This document shows positions 25,841 through 36,269 of a stretch of 38,177 nucleotides of DNA, piece by piece. The stretch comes from an uncultured Desulfobulbaceae bacterium (lineage in GTDB: Bacteria > Desulfobacterota > Desulfobulbia > Desulfobulbales > CALZHT01): contig CALZHT010000081.1 in NCBI GenBank assembly GCA_945787445.1, positions 1 to 38,177 on the forward strand. The letters are read 5' to 3'. A program made the translations under genes and the position numbers. Within the stretch, counting starts at the first letter, position 1. Each line of letters starts with the position of its first letter. The notes under the pieces were generated by a model. The model saw only the letters and a program-made list of their open reading frames with translations. It searched no databases and was not told where the DNA came from.

Positions 25841-26509
25841 ATGACCCAGTTTCATGCCAAGGGCATCACAAAAATTTATAACACCACGCATCATCTCGAG
25901 GTCTTGAAGGGTATTGACCTGCAGATTGAAAAGGGGGAGATGATTGCCATTGTGGGATCATCAGGCACGGGCAAGACCACTTTGCTCCATATCCTCGGCA
26001 CCCTGGACAGGCCTTCCAGCGGCTCCCTGCTGTACAATGATGAGGATATTTTTGTAAAAAACGACGATGAGTTATCGCTTTTCCGCAACAAGACCATCGG
26101 CTTTGTTTTTCAGTTTCATCACCTGCTGCCGGAATTTACCGCCCTTGAAAATGTGATGATGCCAGGATTGATTGCCGGGAAAGACAAAATAGAGCTTGTC
26201 CCTGAATCGCGTGAAATTTTAAGCAAGGTAGGACTATCCGACCGAACCGCACACAAGGTTGGAGAACTATCCGGCGGGGAACAGCAACGGGTTGCTTTGG
26301 CCAGAGCAGTCATTATGAAACCGGTCCTGTTGCTCGCCGATGAACCAACGGGCAACCTTGATCCCAAAACCGGCATGAAGGTATTTGATCTTATTATGGA
26401 ATTGAATGAATCATACTCACTTTCAACCGTAATGGTTACCCACAACTACGAACTCGCCAAGCGCATGGACCGCTGTCTGACTTTACGAGATGGTCATTTC
26501 AACGAATGA
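25841..26509 (+). CDS. lolD: Lipoprotein-releasing ABC transporter ATPase LolD
   Basis: The 222-residue ATPase has Walker [10 protein letters not shown] near residue 39, a Q loop in [20 protein letters not shown], signature [14 protein letters not shown], Walker [12 protein letters not shown] and switch His in VTHNYELA. It drives the LolC/E permease encoded 39 bases upstream. It belongs to the MacB/LolD/FtsE group, and the neighbour identifies it as LolD. A 134-base gap with no obvious terminator separates it from bamA. Confidence 0.95.
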   Translation: MTQFHAKGITKIYNTTHHLEVLKGIDLQIEKGEMIAIVGSSGTGKTTLLHILGTLDRPSSGSLLYNDEDIFVKNDDELSLFRNKTIGFVFQFHHLLPEFTALENVMMPGLIAGKDKIELVPESREILSKVGLSDRTAHKVGELSGGEQQRVALARAVIMKPVLLLADEPTGNLDPKTGMKVFDLIMELNESYSLSTVMVTHNYELAKRMDRCLTLRDGHFNE

Positions 26510-26643
26510 TCGTGCACTCCTATCCGAAAAAAATATTGCAAAAATTCACCATATGCAGAACATATCAGCCGCAAACAATTACCATTCAGAACTTTATATT
26601 TTTTCTGTAATGCACCAAGGACAATAATCCTTTAAAATTCCTA

Positions 26644-29433
26644 ATGAATCAGAACAAAGCAGTGGTTCATCATCATAACCGCACTTCCGGGTTCAGAAAA
26701 AAATATGCACAAATTTTCCTTATTGCATGGACTCTGTTTACGATAGTCATCGCCTCCGCCCCTTTTTGCTGGTCCGCCACCACAACCAAAACCCTCTTTT
26801 TACCGCTTAAGATCCATGCTGAAACCGAAATTGAGACCCTTGCGGAAGCGGTTGACAAAGCTATTTCGGACAGCCTTTCACGCCAAGATGAACTTATCTT
26901 TATGGCAAGAAGCTCGGCTGTTGCTAAACTTAATTATCACGGAACCTGGCCTCCTGCTCTGGACGAAATTGAAAAAATTGCAACCACGGCAGGGGTGGAT
27001 TATGTGGCCTGTGGTAGTCTTTCCAAGGTAGGGGGAACTATCAGTATTGACATTTCGGTTTTTGATCTGCTCGACAGCTTTGCCTTAGGGAAGGTACTGC
27101 CTGCAGAAAAACCCTTTGGTGATATAGGTGGTCAGAAACGGATAATATCCCCGGTTTACTTCTTTCGCCATGCCGAATCTACTGACAACCTCCCTCAGAT
27201 AATTGAAAAAATAGTCGATGACATCAAACGTTTCACCCATCGTAAATACAACATCGCCAAGATATCTATTACAGGAAATAAGCGGATAGATACCGGTGCC
27301 ATCATGAGAAATATTAAGAGCAAGGCTGACGATAAATACAACAAAGCAGCTCTCCGCCAGGACTTGAAAAACATTTTCCAAATGGGCTATTTCGATGACG
27401 TACAAATCAAGACCAGTGATACGGACAAGGGCAAAGAAGTTGTTTTTGAAGTGAAGGAAAAGGCTGTAGTCGGCAAGATACTATTTAGCGGTTTGGATAA
27501 ACTGAAAGAAGATGAGATTAAAGAAGTTATAACAGTGCGGCAGAGTTCAATTCTTAATACCAAAGAAGTTAAGACATCGGCCGCCAATATTCGTAAATTA
27601 TATAAGGAAAAAGGATTTTACAACGCGCAGGTGACACCGGACATAACCTTCCAAGGTAAGAAAAAGGACATTGTGCAGGTCAAATTTATAATTGATGAAG
27701 GCAAAAAGATTTTTATCAAAAAAATTAAATTTAGCGGCAACAATTCCTTTAAAAGGCGTAAGCTGAAAAAATTTGTCAGTACCACTGAAAAAGGATTTTT
27801 TTCTTGGTTGACCGATTCCGGTCGGCTCAAACAGGACCTTTTGGATCAGGATGCTGATCGGATCGCCGCCTTTTATCATAATGAAGGCTTTATCGATGCC
27901 ACGGTGGGCAAACCTGAGATCGTCCAGGAAGGGAAATGGTTGTATATTACCTTTAATATCAAGGAAGGCGAACGGTATACGGTGGGGGAAGTTGATATTA
28001 CCGGCGACCTGATTGATCCTAAAGAGGAGCTTGTCAAACTTTTACAGATAACCGAAGAAAAACAATATTTCAGCCGTGATGTCCTGCGCCAAGACATGCT
28101 GACTCTCAGCGACCATTATGCTGAGGATGGATACGCATTTGCGGATATCATGCCACTCACTAAAACCGACACGGAAAATCTCAAGGTAAACCTGGATTTT
28201 AGGATCGATAAAGGCTCGCTGGTCCATGTCAACAGGATACTTATCAAGGGCAATACCACAACCCGGGACAAGGTCATCCGACGTGAGATCGCCCTTGATG
28301 AGGGTGGTCTTTTCAAAACAAGTTCCCTTAGGAAGAGCGTCCAGAGACTTAACCGTTTGGAATATTTCGAAGAAGTAAATGTCATTCCCGAACCCGCGTT
28401 GGGTGAAAACCTCATGGACATAAATGTGGAGGTCAAAGAAAAACGAACCGGTACTTTCAGCATCGGAGCGGGATACAGTTCAGTGGATCAGCTCATGTTC
28501 AACGCCCAGGTCACCAAAGACAATCTGTTCGGCCGGGGCCAGAAACTCTCTTTCTCGGCCGACTTGAGTGCCAATACCACCCGCTTCAACCTCAACTTCA
28601 CCGACCCCTATCTCAATGACTCCAAGCTGCTGGCCGGCATAGACCTCTACAACCAGGAGCGAAACTATACAGACTACACGAGAGACTCGGAAGGTTTCAA
28701 ATTTCGGTTCGGGTATCCCATCTGGGAAAAATGGAAGCTGTTCTGGAGTTACGGCTATGATCATACCATCCTTGAAGATGTAGCTGAAAACGCCTCCTTC
28801 GCCATCCAGGATTCCGAGGATATAAACTATACAAGCTCGGTCACCCTCGGCCTGTCCCGAGATACTCGGGATCGCCGCTACGCTGCATCAGAAGGTTCGG
28901 TCAATTCAATAAACCTCGAGTATGCTGGCGGCCCCCTGGGTGGCGACAGCGGATATACCAAGATTGAAGGCTCAACCAGCTGGTTTTTCCCGTTGTTCTG
29001 GGATACCGTCTTTCATCCCAAGATCGCCGCTGGGTACGTCATGGAAAACCGGGACGGACGACTGCCCATCTTTGAAAAATTCTTCCTGGGCGGCTTGAGA
29101 ACCATCCGTGGGTATGAGTTTGGCACGATCAGTCCAAAGGATCCAGTAACAGGAGAAAGGATCGGCGGCGAAAAGATGTGGTATGCGAATATAGAGTACA
29201 TTTTTCCAATCAAAAAGGATATGGGACTACGGGGCGTGCTCTTCTTTGACGTCGGAAACGTCTATGCAGCAGGCGAAGCATGGGATATGTATGACAACAA
29301 AAGAAGTGTGGGGGCCGGATTCCGCTGGCTTTCCCCCATTGGCCCTCTTCGCCTGGAATGGGGGTACAATCTTGACCGTGAAGAGGACGAAGACCCAAGC
29401 AACTTTGATTTCAGTATAGGAGGTGCTTTTTAA
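26644..29433 (+). CDS. bamA: Outer membrane protein assembly factor BamA with an extra N-terminal domain
   Basis: This 929-residue protein inserts beta-barrel proteins into the outer membrane. After a long signal peptide (ending near SAPFCWSA) comes an extra domain at residues ~48-190 (TLFLPLKIHAETEIETLAEA..., then VDYVACGSLSKVGGTISIDIS), resembling TolB N-terminal or CsgG-like modules. Five POTRA repeats start near residues 204, 276, 354, 443 and 527, each with the GN/SGN/KGN turn. The 16-strand barrel occupies ~610-929, contains the conserved IRGYE motif (~820) and ends in Phe. The total length exceeds the ~800 residues of E. coli BamA by about this extra domain. It is probably cotranscribed with lolCD upstream or mfd downstream. 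Confidence 0.95.
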   Translation: MNQNKAVVHHHNRTSGFRKKYAQIFLIAWTLFTIVIASAPFCWSATTTKTLFLPLKIHAETEIETLAEAVDKAISDSLSRQDELIFMARSSAVAKLNYHGTWPPALDEIEKIATTAGVDYVACGSLSKVGGTISIDISVFDLLDSFALGKVLPAEKPFGDIGGQKRIISPVYFFRHAESTDNLPQIIEKIVDDIKRFTHRKYNIAKISITGNKRIDTGAIMRNIKSKADDKYNKAALRQDLKNIFQMGYFDDVQIKTSDTDKGKEVVFEVKEKAVVGKILFSGLDKLKEDEIKEVITVRQSSILNTKEVKTSAANIRKLYKEKGFYNAQVTPDITFQGKKKDIVQVKFIIDEGKKIFIKKIKFSGNNSFKRRKLKKFVSTTEKGFFSWLTDSGRLKQDLLDQDADRIAAFYHNEGFIDATVGKPEIVQEGKWLYITFNIKEGERYTVGEVDITGDLIDPKEELVKLLQITEEKQYFSRDVLRQDMLTLSDHYAEDGYAFADIMPLTKTDTENLKVNLDFRIDKGSLVHVNRILIKGNTTTRDKVIRREIALDEGGLFKTSSLRKSVQRLNRLEYFEEVNVIPEPALGENLMDINVEVKEKRTGTFSIGAGYSSVDQLMFNAQVTKDNLFGRGQKLSFSADLSANTTRFNLNFTDPYLNDSKLLAGIDLYNQERNYTDYTRDSEGFKFRFGYPIWEKWKLFWSYGYDHTILEDVAENASFAIQDSEDINYTSSVTLGLSRDTRDRRYAASEGSVNSINLEYAGGPLGGDSGYTKIEGSTSWFFPLFWDTVFHPKIAAGYVMENRDGRLPIFEKFFLGGLRTIRGYEFGTISPKDPVTGERIGGEKMWYANIEYIFPIKKDMGLRGVLFFDVGNVYAAGEAWDMYDNKRSVGAGFRWLSPIGPLRLEWGYNLDREEDEDPSNFDFSIGGAF

Positions 29434-29439
29434 ATAAAA

Positions 29440-32400
29440 GTGAAGGATTCAGCGCAAAGCATACATGAGTTCCTGAACACCCTCACCCATGAGACCACCC
29501 CTTCTGTGTCACTGAGCGGCTTACGGGGAAGCTCCGTAGCCCTGGTGATCGCTCGGACAGCAGCTTCCGGTCGGGGCCCGATATTCTGCATCACTGCAAC
29601 GGAGCAGCAGGCCGCCTATCTTGAACAGGATTTGGGACTCTTTACAGACCTGCCGGTTTTTCTCTTTCCAGCCTATGATATTCCACCGTATACACCCCTT
29701 TCACCTGATCCGGCTACTGTGGCTACCAGGGTATCAACCCTCTATCAGGTGGTGACTTGTGACACCCCTTTTATTCTGGTGGCACCGGTGGAAGCGGTGT
29801 TGCGCCGCACACTTCCAAAGGATCCCCTGACAAGCAAGGCGGAACTGGTAATACAAAACGAAGATACTGACCAGAAAGAGCTGGTGAATCGCCTTGTTGC
29901 TGCAGGATACACCTCTGTTTCTTTGGTACAAAATACGGGTGAGTTCAGTGTACGGGGAGGAATCCTGGATATCTTTTCTCCGGGTTTCGACCATCCATTG
30001 CGACTCGACTTTTTCGGTGATACGGTTGAATCGATCCGTCATTTCGATCCCATATCACAACGGTCGGTGGCAGACATGGGAGAAGCCGTCATCCTACCCG
30101 CATGTGACATTCTGTTCCCTTCCCTGCTGTCTTCGGATTTTGCAGAAATTCTGGCAAAATTTCGAAAAAATGCCAGTAAGTTCGCGTGGGACAGGACAGA
30201 AACGAACACGATCCTTGCGAGAATTGAGAACCAAAGCCGCTTTTCCGGCATCGAATTTTTGCTGCCTATCATATATAAAAATCCTTCCACCGTGCTCGAT
30301 TATCTGGCGCCAAACACCACGGCTTTTCTGGTTGATTCCCAAGAGATAAAACGATCCAGCCAACTCACCTGGGAGCGGATTACAGCTAACCATCAAGAAG
30401 CCTTGGACATGGCAAAGCCGGCTTTACCGCCTGAATCTCTTTTTTTGAGCGAGGATGAACTTTATGATAAACTGGCTTCCTTGCAGCTCATCAGAGTGAA
30501 TGATTTTTCAGAATCCATCATGTATGCGGATCAGGACTCGAATAAAAATGTATCACCCAGCACAGCAGCACATGGGCTTCTTTCTTTGACGATACGTGGC
30601 GGCAACCATAAATTGTTGAAACAGGGTTTGGAACTTGAACGAAAAAGACAGGGCATGCTCACCCCCCTTGTCCGGATCATCGAAAAATGGCTTGATCATG
30701 GGGAGTATGTATTTTTTTCCTGCCGTTCCGGACGCCATGCCGGCAACCTTGCAGACCTTCTGAACCAGCACAACCTTCCCATTGTCATCCAGGAACCTCC
30801 TCTCAAAACTCCAGCTGACCAGAAAGAGGTGGTTTTATACACCCATCCTGTTTCGGAAGGCTTTGATCTGCCAAGCGAAAAACTCCATATTCTCTCAGAA
30901 AGTGAACTTTTTGGCGAGAAAAGGCTTAAAAAGGTCAGAAAAACCAGAAAAAGAGACCGGGAAGGCTTGGCTAGCTTCGAAGAACTCAATCTTGGTGACA
31001 TAACAGTTCATCACGATCACGGTCTTGGCACATATCAGGGTCTGGTCCATATGGAAATAGGTGGAATTTCCAATGATTTCTTAAAAATAGAATACCTGGA
31101 GGCCGATAAGCTTTATGTTCCGGTAGATAGAATCAATACAATCTCTAAATATAAGGGAATTTCCGACCGTAAACCCAAACTTGACAGACTGGGCAGTAAA
31201 ACGTGGGCCAACACGAAGAACAAAGTAACCAAAGCCGTATGGAAGGTGGCTTTTGATCTACTCAATCTCTATGCCAAAAGGGAGTTGGCCCAAGGGACGA
31301 ATTTCTCCGTGCCGGACGAGTTATACCATGAGCTTGAGGAGTCCTTCCCTTTTGACGAAACACCAGGCCAGATTAAGGCAATAAATGAAGTCGTATCAGA
31401 CCTCACCTCGGAAAAGCCTATGGACAGGCTGATTTGCGGTGATGTGGGTTTTGGTAAAACCGAAGTAGCCCTGCGGGCCGCCTTTAAAGTCATAGAAGAC
31501 AGTTATCAGGTTGCTGTTCTTGTTCCTACTACTGTTCTTGCCGAACAACACGCCGCTACCTTTAAAGAACGTCTCCAGGGTTTGCCCGTTACAATAAAAA
31601 GCCTCAACAGATTCCGGTCACAAAGTGAACAGCGACAGATCCTCAAAGACCTGGCAACCGGCAAAGTGGATATTATTATTGGCACCCACCGGCTCCTCTC
31701 CAAGGACGTAATTTTCAAAAAGCTGGGATTACTCGTTATTGACGAGGAACATCGTTTCGGTGTTACCCATAAAGAAAAACTTAAAAAACTCCGTTCCCAA
31801 GTCGACGTACTCACCCTGACCGCCACCCCCATTCCCCGGACCTTACAACTCTCCCTTCTGGGGATACGAGATTTGTCGGTGATAAGTTCGCCACCCGAGC
31901 ATAGACGCTCTATCAAAACCTTTGTGGCCCGGCACGATGATCTAGTCATCAAAGAAGCGGTTGTCCGAGAGCTTCAGCGGGGCGGCCAAATTTTTCTTGT
32001 TCACAACCGGGTACGGTCTATCCACGAAATGGCCGCCAATGTACAAAGGCTTGTCCCAGAGGCCAAGATTTCAGTGGCCCACGGGCAGATGCCCGGCAAG
32101 GATCTTGAGGAAATCATGGTGCGTTTTGTCAACAAGGAAATCGATGTCCTGGTCTGCACAACCATTATTGAATCAGGGCTTGATATTCCCAATGCAAATA
32201 CCATTGTTATAACGAGGGCGGACAGACTAGGACTGGCAGAGATCTACCAACTGCGCGGCAGGGTGGGGAGAAGTAGTGAACAGGCCTATGCCTATCTACT
32301 GGTCCCTTCGCTGGACGGCATGTCACGTGACGCCCAACAGCGGCTTCGAGCGTTGCTCGATTATAATGAACTCGGAGGCGGCTTTAAGCTGGCCATGAGT

Positions 32401-32994
32401 GACCTGCAAATCCGTGGCGGTGGCAATATCCTGGGTGAATCACAAAGCGGCAACATTGCTGCGGTGGGATATGACCTCTACCTCGACCTGCTGCAGAAGA
32501 CCGTTGAGGACCTCAAACGCAAAGCAGCTGCAGGGATCGAATCCATTGGCGAGGCTGAAGATATTGAACCGGAAATCAACCTCAACATCTCGGCCTATAT
32601 CCCTGAGCATTATATTTCCCATACGGACCAGCGCTATATTGCCTATCGGAGGATAACCAGCATAAACTCAAGCGAGGAACTGCTTGATCTCCAGGATGAA
32701 ATGAAAGACCGCTATGGACCGCCCCCCCATGAGACCCTGAACCTGTTCCAGGTTGTTGAACTGAAAATAGCCCTGAAAGATTTGAAAATTGTCAAACTGG
32801 AGCAGGGGCCCACAACCCTGGTTTTCACTTTTCATGAAAAAACCTCTGTGGGCCCGGAAAAAATCCTTGCACTCGTTAAGAAGTCTCCCAACATCCGCTT
32901 CACACCGGACTCAAAACTTATAGTCCAGAATAAGAATACCACACCCCAATCAACATTCAACGTGGTCTACGACGTAATGCATCAAATCACCTGA
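29440..32994 (+). CDS. mfd: Transcription-repair coupling factor Mfd
   Basis: The 1,184-residue translocase removes RNA polymerase stalled at DNA lesions and recruits UvrA. The order is a UvrB-like region (~20-350), the RNA polymerase-interacting CarD-like domain (~515-571: LGDITVHHDHGLGTYQGL), an SF2 motor with Walker A GDVGFGKT (~667-674), DEEHRFG (~768) and QLRGRVGR, and the C-terminal TRCF (D7) domain. It starts with GTG at 29440, seven bases after the bamA stop, using the GGAGGT inside the bamA end as ribosome binding site, so it is coupled to bamA. Confidence 0.97.
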   Translation: MKDSAQSIHEFLNTLTHETTPSVSLSGLRGSSVALVIARTAASGRGPIFCITATEQQAAYLEQDLGLFTDLPVFLFPAYDIPPYTPLSPDPATVATRVSTLYQVVTCDTPFILVAPVEAVLRRTLPKDPLTSKAELVIQNEDTDQKELVNRLVAAGYTSVSLVQNTGEFSVRGGILDIFSPGFDHPLRLDFFGDTVESIRHFDPISQRSVADMGEAVILPACDILFPSLLSSDFAEILAKFRKNASKFAWDRTETNTILARIENQSRFSGIEFLLPIIYKNPSTVLDYLAPNTTAFLVDSQEIKRSSQLTWERITANHQEALDMAKPALPPESLFLSEDELYDKLASLQLIRVNDFSESIMYADQDSNKNVSPSTAAHGLLSLTIRGGNHKLLKQGLELERKRQGMLTPLVRIIEKWLDHGEYVFFSCRSGRHAGNLADLLNQHNLPIVIQEPPLKTPADQKEVVLYTHPVSEGFDLPSEKLHILSESELFGEKRLKKVRKTRKRDREGLASFEELNLGDITVHHDHGLGTYQGLVHMEIGGISNDFLKIEYLEADKLYVPVDRINTISKYKGISDRKPKLDRLGSKTWANTKNKVTKAVWKVAFDLLNLYAKRELAQGTNFSVPDELYHELEESFPFDETPGQIKAINEVVSDLTSEKPMDRLICGDVGFGKTEVALRAAFKVIEDSYQVAVLVPTTVLAEQHAATFKERLQGLPVTIKSLNRFRSQSEQRQILKDLATGKVDIIIGTHRLLSKDVIFKKLGLLVIDEEHRFGVTHKEKLKKLRSQVDVLTLTATPIPRTLQLSLLGIRDLSVISSPPEHRRSIKTFVARHDDLVIKEAVVRELQRGGQIFLVHNRVRSIHEMAANVQRLVPEAKISVAHGQMPGKDLEEIMVRFVNKEIDVLVCTTIIESGLDIPNANTIVITRADRLGLAEIYQLRGRVGRSSEQAYAYLLVPSLDGMSRDAQQRLRALLDYNELGGGFKLAMSDLQIRGGGNILGESQSGNIAAVGYDLYLDLLQKTVEDLKRKAAAGIESIGEAEDIEPEINLNISAYIPEHYISHTDQRYIAYRRITSINSSEELLDLQDEMKDRYGPPPHETLNLFQVVELKIALKDLKIVKLEQGPTTLVFTFHEKTSVGPEKILALVKKSPNIRFTPDSKLIVQNKNTTPQSTFNVVYDVMHQIT

Positions 32995-33147
32995 ACGTAA
33001 AAACAACGATTTTGCCATGCAGTTTTTCCTGGAATAAAAATTTGCTTTGATTAGATTTAATTGTTCGATTAATCTACAATGTTAAAAGAATTTTGGACGA
33101 ATATGCAGAAAGAAATGATATTTTTAAAGGATTATACTTTCGCAGCC

Positions 33148-34116
33148 ATGAAATTATTTTTATCAGCCCTTATTGCCCTTTTCCTGCTGCACCCCGGCCC
33201 TCTGCAGGCGGAACTTGTTGATCGGGTTGTGGCGGTGATCAATGACGATATTATTACCCTTTCCGATCTCCATGACGAAGGCAAGAGCATATTTGAAAAA
33301 ATTAAAAAAGAGGCGCCGGCTCATGAAAAAAAGAAGATTCTCGATGATGCTCGGAAAAAAATTCTTGCTGTCCTCATTGAAAAACGATTAATCAGGCAAA
33401 GAGCGGCCGAGCGGAGAATTTCCGTCAAACCTGCAGAAATTGATACTGAACTCAAAAAAATCCTCGAACTCAACAACACCACCCTGGAGCAATTCCAGGA
33501 AGAATTGTCTAAGACCGGTCTTGATGAAGAGCATTATCGGGCATCGCTGGGCGATTCAATTCTCAGGTCAAGGCTGGTGAACTTTGAAATCCGCTCAAAG
33601 CTGGTTCTTACTGAAACCATGACCCAGGAATATTACGAAAAAAAATACCTTGCGAATATCCCTCAGGGCTATCATATCCTGCAAATGGGTTTCAGCTGGG
33701 TTGGTGCTAACAATAAAACAAAACAAGAGGCAGCGCTCAAGGCCGCTGAAGCAAGAAATCTGGCTATTATGAACGGCAAAGATTTCAAGGAGCTTGCCAA
33801 GCTGCACTCTGACCTCCCCTCCGCAAGGGACGGCGGCGACATAGGCGCTTTTTCTGAAAACGAACTGGCCTCATACATGCGCGATACTATTCTCGCTCTC
33901 AAACCAGGAGAGGTCAGCCCCATAGTAGAAACACCTTCCGGGTATCAGTTTTTCAAACTTCTCTCCTACCGCAAGGGCACGGAAATCCTGGGTCCGCCCT
34001 TGGAATCGGTTAAACAGGATATTGAGGAGTCCCTCTTCAAGCAAGAAATTGAAAAGCAATACGAAAAATGGATGCAAGATCTTAAAGATAGGGCTTATAT
34101 TAAAACTATGCTTTAA
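33148..34116 (+). CDS. surA: SurA-like periplasmic chaperone / parvulin peptidyl-prolyl isomerase
   Basis: I choose the ATG at 33148, because it begins directly with a signal peptide (MKLFLSALIALFLLHPGPLQA); an upstream start at 33079 would add 23 unlikely residues. The mature part starts VDRVVAVINDDIITLSDL, the SurA N-terminal signature, then a helical chaperone region. One parvulin domain (~170-290: YHILQMGF, DFKELAKLHSD, GGDIGAF, SGYQFFKLL) follows, so there is one PPIase domain rather than two as in E. coli SurA. It should escort outer membrane proteins to BamA, encoded two genes upstream. Confidence 0.9.
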   Translation: MKLFLSALIALFLLHPGPLQAELVDRVVAVINDDIITLSDLHDEGKSIFEKIKKEAPAHEKKKILDDARKKILAVLIEKRLIRQRAAERRISVKPAEIDTELKKILELNNTTLEQFQEELSKTGLDEEHYRASLGDSILRSRLVNFEIRSKLVLTETMTQEYYEKKYLANIPQGYHILQMGFSWVGANNKTKQEAALKAAEARNLAIMNGKDFKELAKLHSDLPSARDGGDIGAFSENELASYMRDTILALKPGEVSPIVETPSGYQFFKLLSYRKGTEILGPPLESVKQDIEESLFKQEIEKQYEKWMQDLKDRAYIKTML

Positions 34117-34146
34117 ATAAACAGCTTACGGATTCATTAATGCTCT

Positions 34147-35442
34147 ATGCCTATTGAAAAAATGACCAAAAACGAACCCAGCGCACCAAGAGAAACAGGT
34201 GCGGCCGATCAAAGGGTAACCATTGAGACCATCGGCAGGGAGCTTCACGCCAAACGTCTCTCGCTTGGGAAATCCATTGAAGAAGTTGCCATGGATACGC
34301 GTCTCAGTGCGTCCGTTATCGAAGCCATTGAAAGCGGCAACCCAAGGAGACTGCCACCTCCTGCATTTGCAAAGGGTTTTATCAGAATTTATGCGGAATG
34401 CATCAATCTTGATTCGGTCTTTATTGAAAATCTAACCCTTCCTTATGAAAACCAAACAAGTAAAAAGCTTATACACGAATCCGCCAACGGCAAAAAAGTA
34501 TTAACGGGCGAAGCGTTAGCCGTAGCCCCCATTTCAATTACCAGCAGAATGATTTTATCTATCATTCTTGTTGTTCTTATCGGTATTCTTGCAAACCAAA
34601 CCTACCGGACCTTTATCAATCCATTGCCGCCTGAATCCCAGGACTCACAGGACCTTTCAAAAAAAACAACTCCGGATTCCCTACCGGCTCCATCCACGGC
34701 AGCAGAAGCCGCAATATCTGAAAAACCAGCCTTGCTTGGAAAAAACCAAATCGAATCTCTTGTAGAAGAACCAACCGATTCTGCTGCGCAAAAAAAGATT
34801 GTTCCTGATATGCCACCCGAGAGAGAGCCGCCCAAGCCGGCAATAATATCGGAATCCCCGGTCATCACGGATGATGGCTCAAAACCAGCTGTTTTGGAAG
34901 CAAAGACGGAAGCACACCCAGAAATTGATCCTCTCCCAAAAACACCACCCACGCCGATTTCACCAGGTCCAAAAGCTGAGGTCCTGCCTGCAGAAGAAAT
35001 CCAAGAAACGAGCATTCCCTCCCAACTCCCGGAACCGATAGAAAAACCCGAATCTTCTCTATCCACTGCCCAAGCTGACGTCCCTGCCTACCCTATGGAG
35101 GCCGGGGCAGCAATCCAGACCGAACCTCCAGAAGAATCAAGCGATTCAGCACAACACCATGAAGAGGTTCAACCCATACCGCCATCTATCAACTATCTCC
35201 TTAAAATTATTGCTTCCAAGAAGGTTATTATGACCATTGCCATTGATGGCCGCAACCTGAGGAAATTTGTATTTCTACCTGGTGAGCAACGTATCTGGAA
35301 GGCTCAGAATAAGATAGAACTGCATGTTGATAATCCCCAAGGAATCAAGATTATAGTCAATAACAGGGTGCTTCCCATCAGCGGCTCGAATATGCCGATG
35401 CGGATTATTATCCCTGACCATCTAGACCATTTCACTGATTGA
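34147..35442 (+). CDS. rodZ: RodZ-like cytoskeletal/cell-shape membrane protein
   Basis: The 431-residue protein has an N-terminal cytoplasmic helix-turn-helix of the RodZ kind (~27-95: TIGRELHAKRLSLGKSIEEV, then FAKGFIRIYAECI), one transmembrane helix (~139-158), a long Pro/Glu/Ser-rich periplasmic linker (~160-345) and a C-terminal beta domain (DUF4115: LLKIIASKKVIMTIAIDG, EQRIWKAQNKIELHV). RodZ links MreB to the wall synthesis machinery and sets rod shape. The linker is long for the family. No mreB is in the window. The stop overlaps the region just before recO, suggesting cotranscription. Confidence 0.92.
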   Translation: MPIEKMTKNEPSAPRETGAADQRVTIETIGRELHAKRLSLGKSIEEVAMDTRLSASVIEAIESGNPRRLPPPAFAKGFIRIYAECINLDSVFIENLTLPYENQTSKKLIHESANGKKVLTGEALAVAPISITSRMILSIILVVLIGILANQTYRTFINPLPPESQDSQDLSKKTTPDSLPAPSTAAEAAISEKPALLGKNQIESLVEEPTDSAAQKKIVPDMPPEREPPKPAIISESPVITDDGSKPAVLEAKTEAHPEIDPLPKTPPTPISPGPKAEVLPAEEIQETSIPSQLPEPIEKPESSLSTAQADVPAYPMEAGAAIQTEPPEESSDSAQHHEEVQPIPPSINYLLKIIASKKVIMTIAIDGRNLRKFVFLPGEQRIWKAQNKIELHVDNPQGIKIIVNNRVLPISGSNMPMRIIIPDHLDHFTD

Positions 35443-35450
35443 TCCAAGCC

Positions 35451-36233
35451 ATGCCGACTCGTAAAACTCCTGCAGTAGTTATCAATGTCAGGGATTATGG
35501 TGAATCCGACAAGATCGTGACTTTTTACGGTGTTGAAAGCGGTAAAGTCAGCGGCATTGCCAAAGGCGCCAAACGCAGCAAAAAACGTTTTCTCAACAAG
35601 CTCGAACTCTTTTCCCTGCTCAATGTGACGTATAACGCAACAGGCCGCACCAGTCTTGTCCGTATTGATCAAGCTGAGTTGGTCGATTCCTTTTCAGCCT
35701 TGCGAAAAGAATATGAGATGTACGTCACCGGCCATCTTCTATGCGAACTTATCAATAACTGGGCCATGGAGGGCGACAGCGATGAAAATCTCTTCTCCCT
35801 CCTGATCTGGGCCCTTAAAAATTTGAACAAAGGGCAGCCTTGCACGAAAATCCTTATCCTCTTTCATATTAAAATGTTCGATTTTTTAGGATTCAGACCC
35901 CAACTTTCAGCCTGCATGGAATGCAACCGGGTTGATCCACAGGGTACTCCATACCGATTTAAACCGAACCGGAACGGTATTCTTTGTTCCCGTTGCAACA
36001 ACGAAGACTCATCCTTAGACGTACCCCTGTCCATCAACACTGCCAAAATTTTGCGCAAGGCCCAGGAACTGCCGCAAGCCAAGCTGGACCGCCTTAATTT
36101 TTCGCAAATCTCGGCAAAAGAAGCCATGAACCTTCTTAGAAAATACGGCCTGAGTCTGCTGAGGAAGGATATACATTCCTGGAAATATGTGTCAGGGATC
36201 AGAAATCAGAGGGCAGAAGAAAGAATGTTCTGA
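35451..36233 (+). CDS. recO: DNA repair protein RecO
   Basis: The protein (260 residues from the ATG at 35451; an in-frame TTG at 35439 is less likely) helps load RecA on SSB-coated DNA with RecR. Residues ~1-80 are the OB fold (TPAVVINVRDYGESDKIVTF, GIAKGAKRSKKRF). A helical domain follows with a four-Cys zinc site (CMEC...CSRC, ~160-187). It begins eight bases after the rodZ stop. Confidence 0.95.
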   Translation: MPTRKTPAVVINVRDYGESDKIVTFYGVESGKVSGIAKGAKRSKKRFLNKLELFSLLNVTYNATGRTSLVRIDQAELVDSFSALRKEYEMYVTGHLLCELINNWAMEGDSDENLFSLLIWALKNLNKGQPCTKILILFHIKMFDFLGFRPQLSACMECNRVDPQGTPYRFKPNRNGILCSRCNNEDSSLDVPLSINTAKILRKAQELPQAKLDRLNFSQISAKEAMNLLRKYGLSLLRKDIHSWKYVSGIRNQRAEERMF

Positions 36234-36269
36234 TAAACGGCTGTTGCTCTGAATAAAGGTTTAAGAAGA

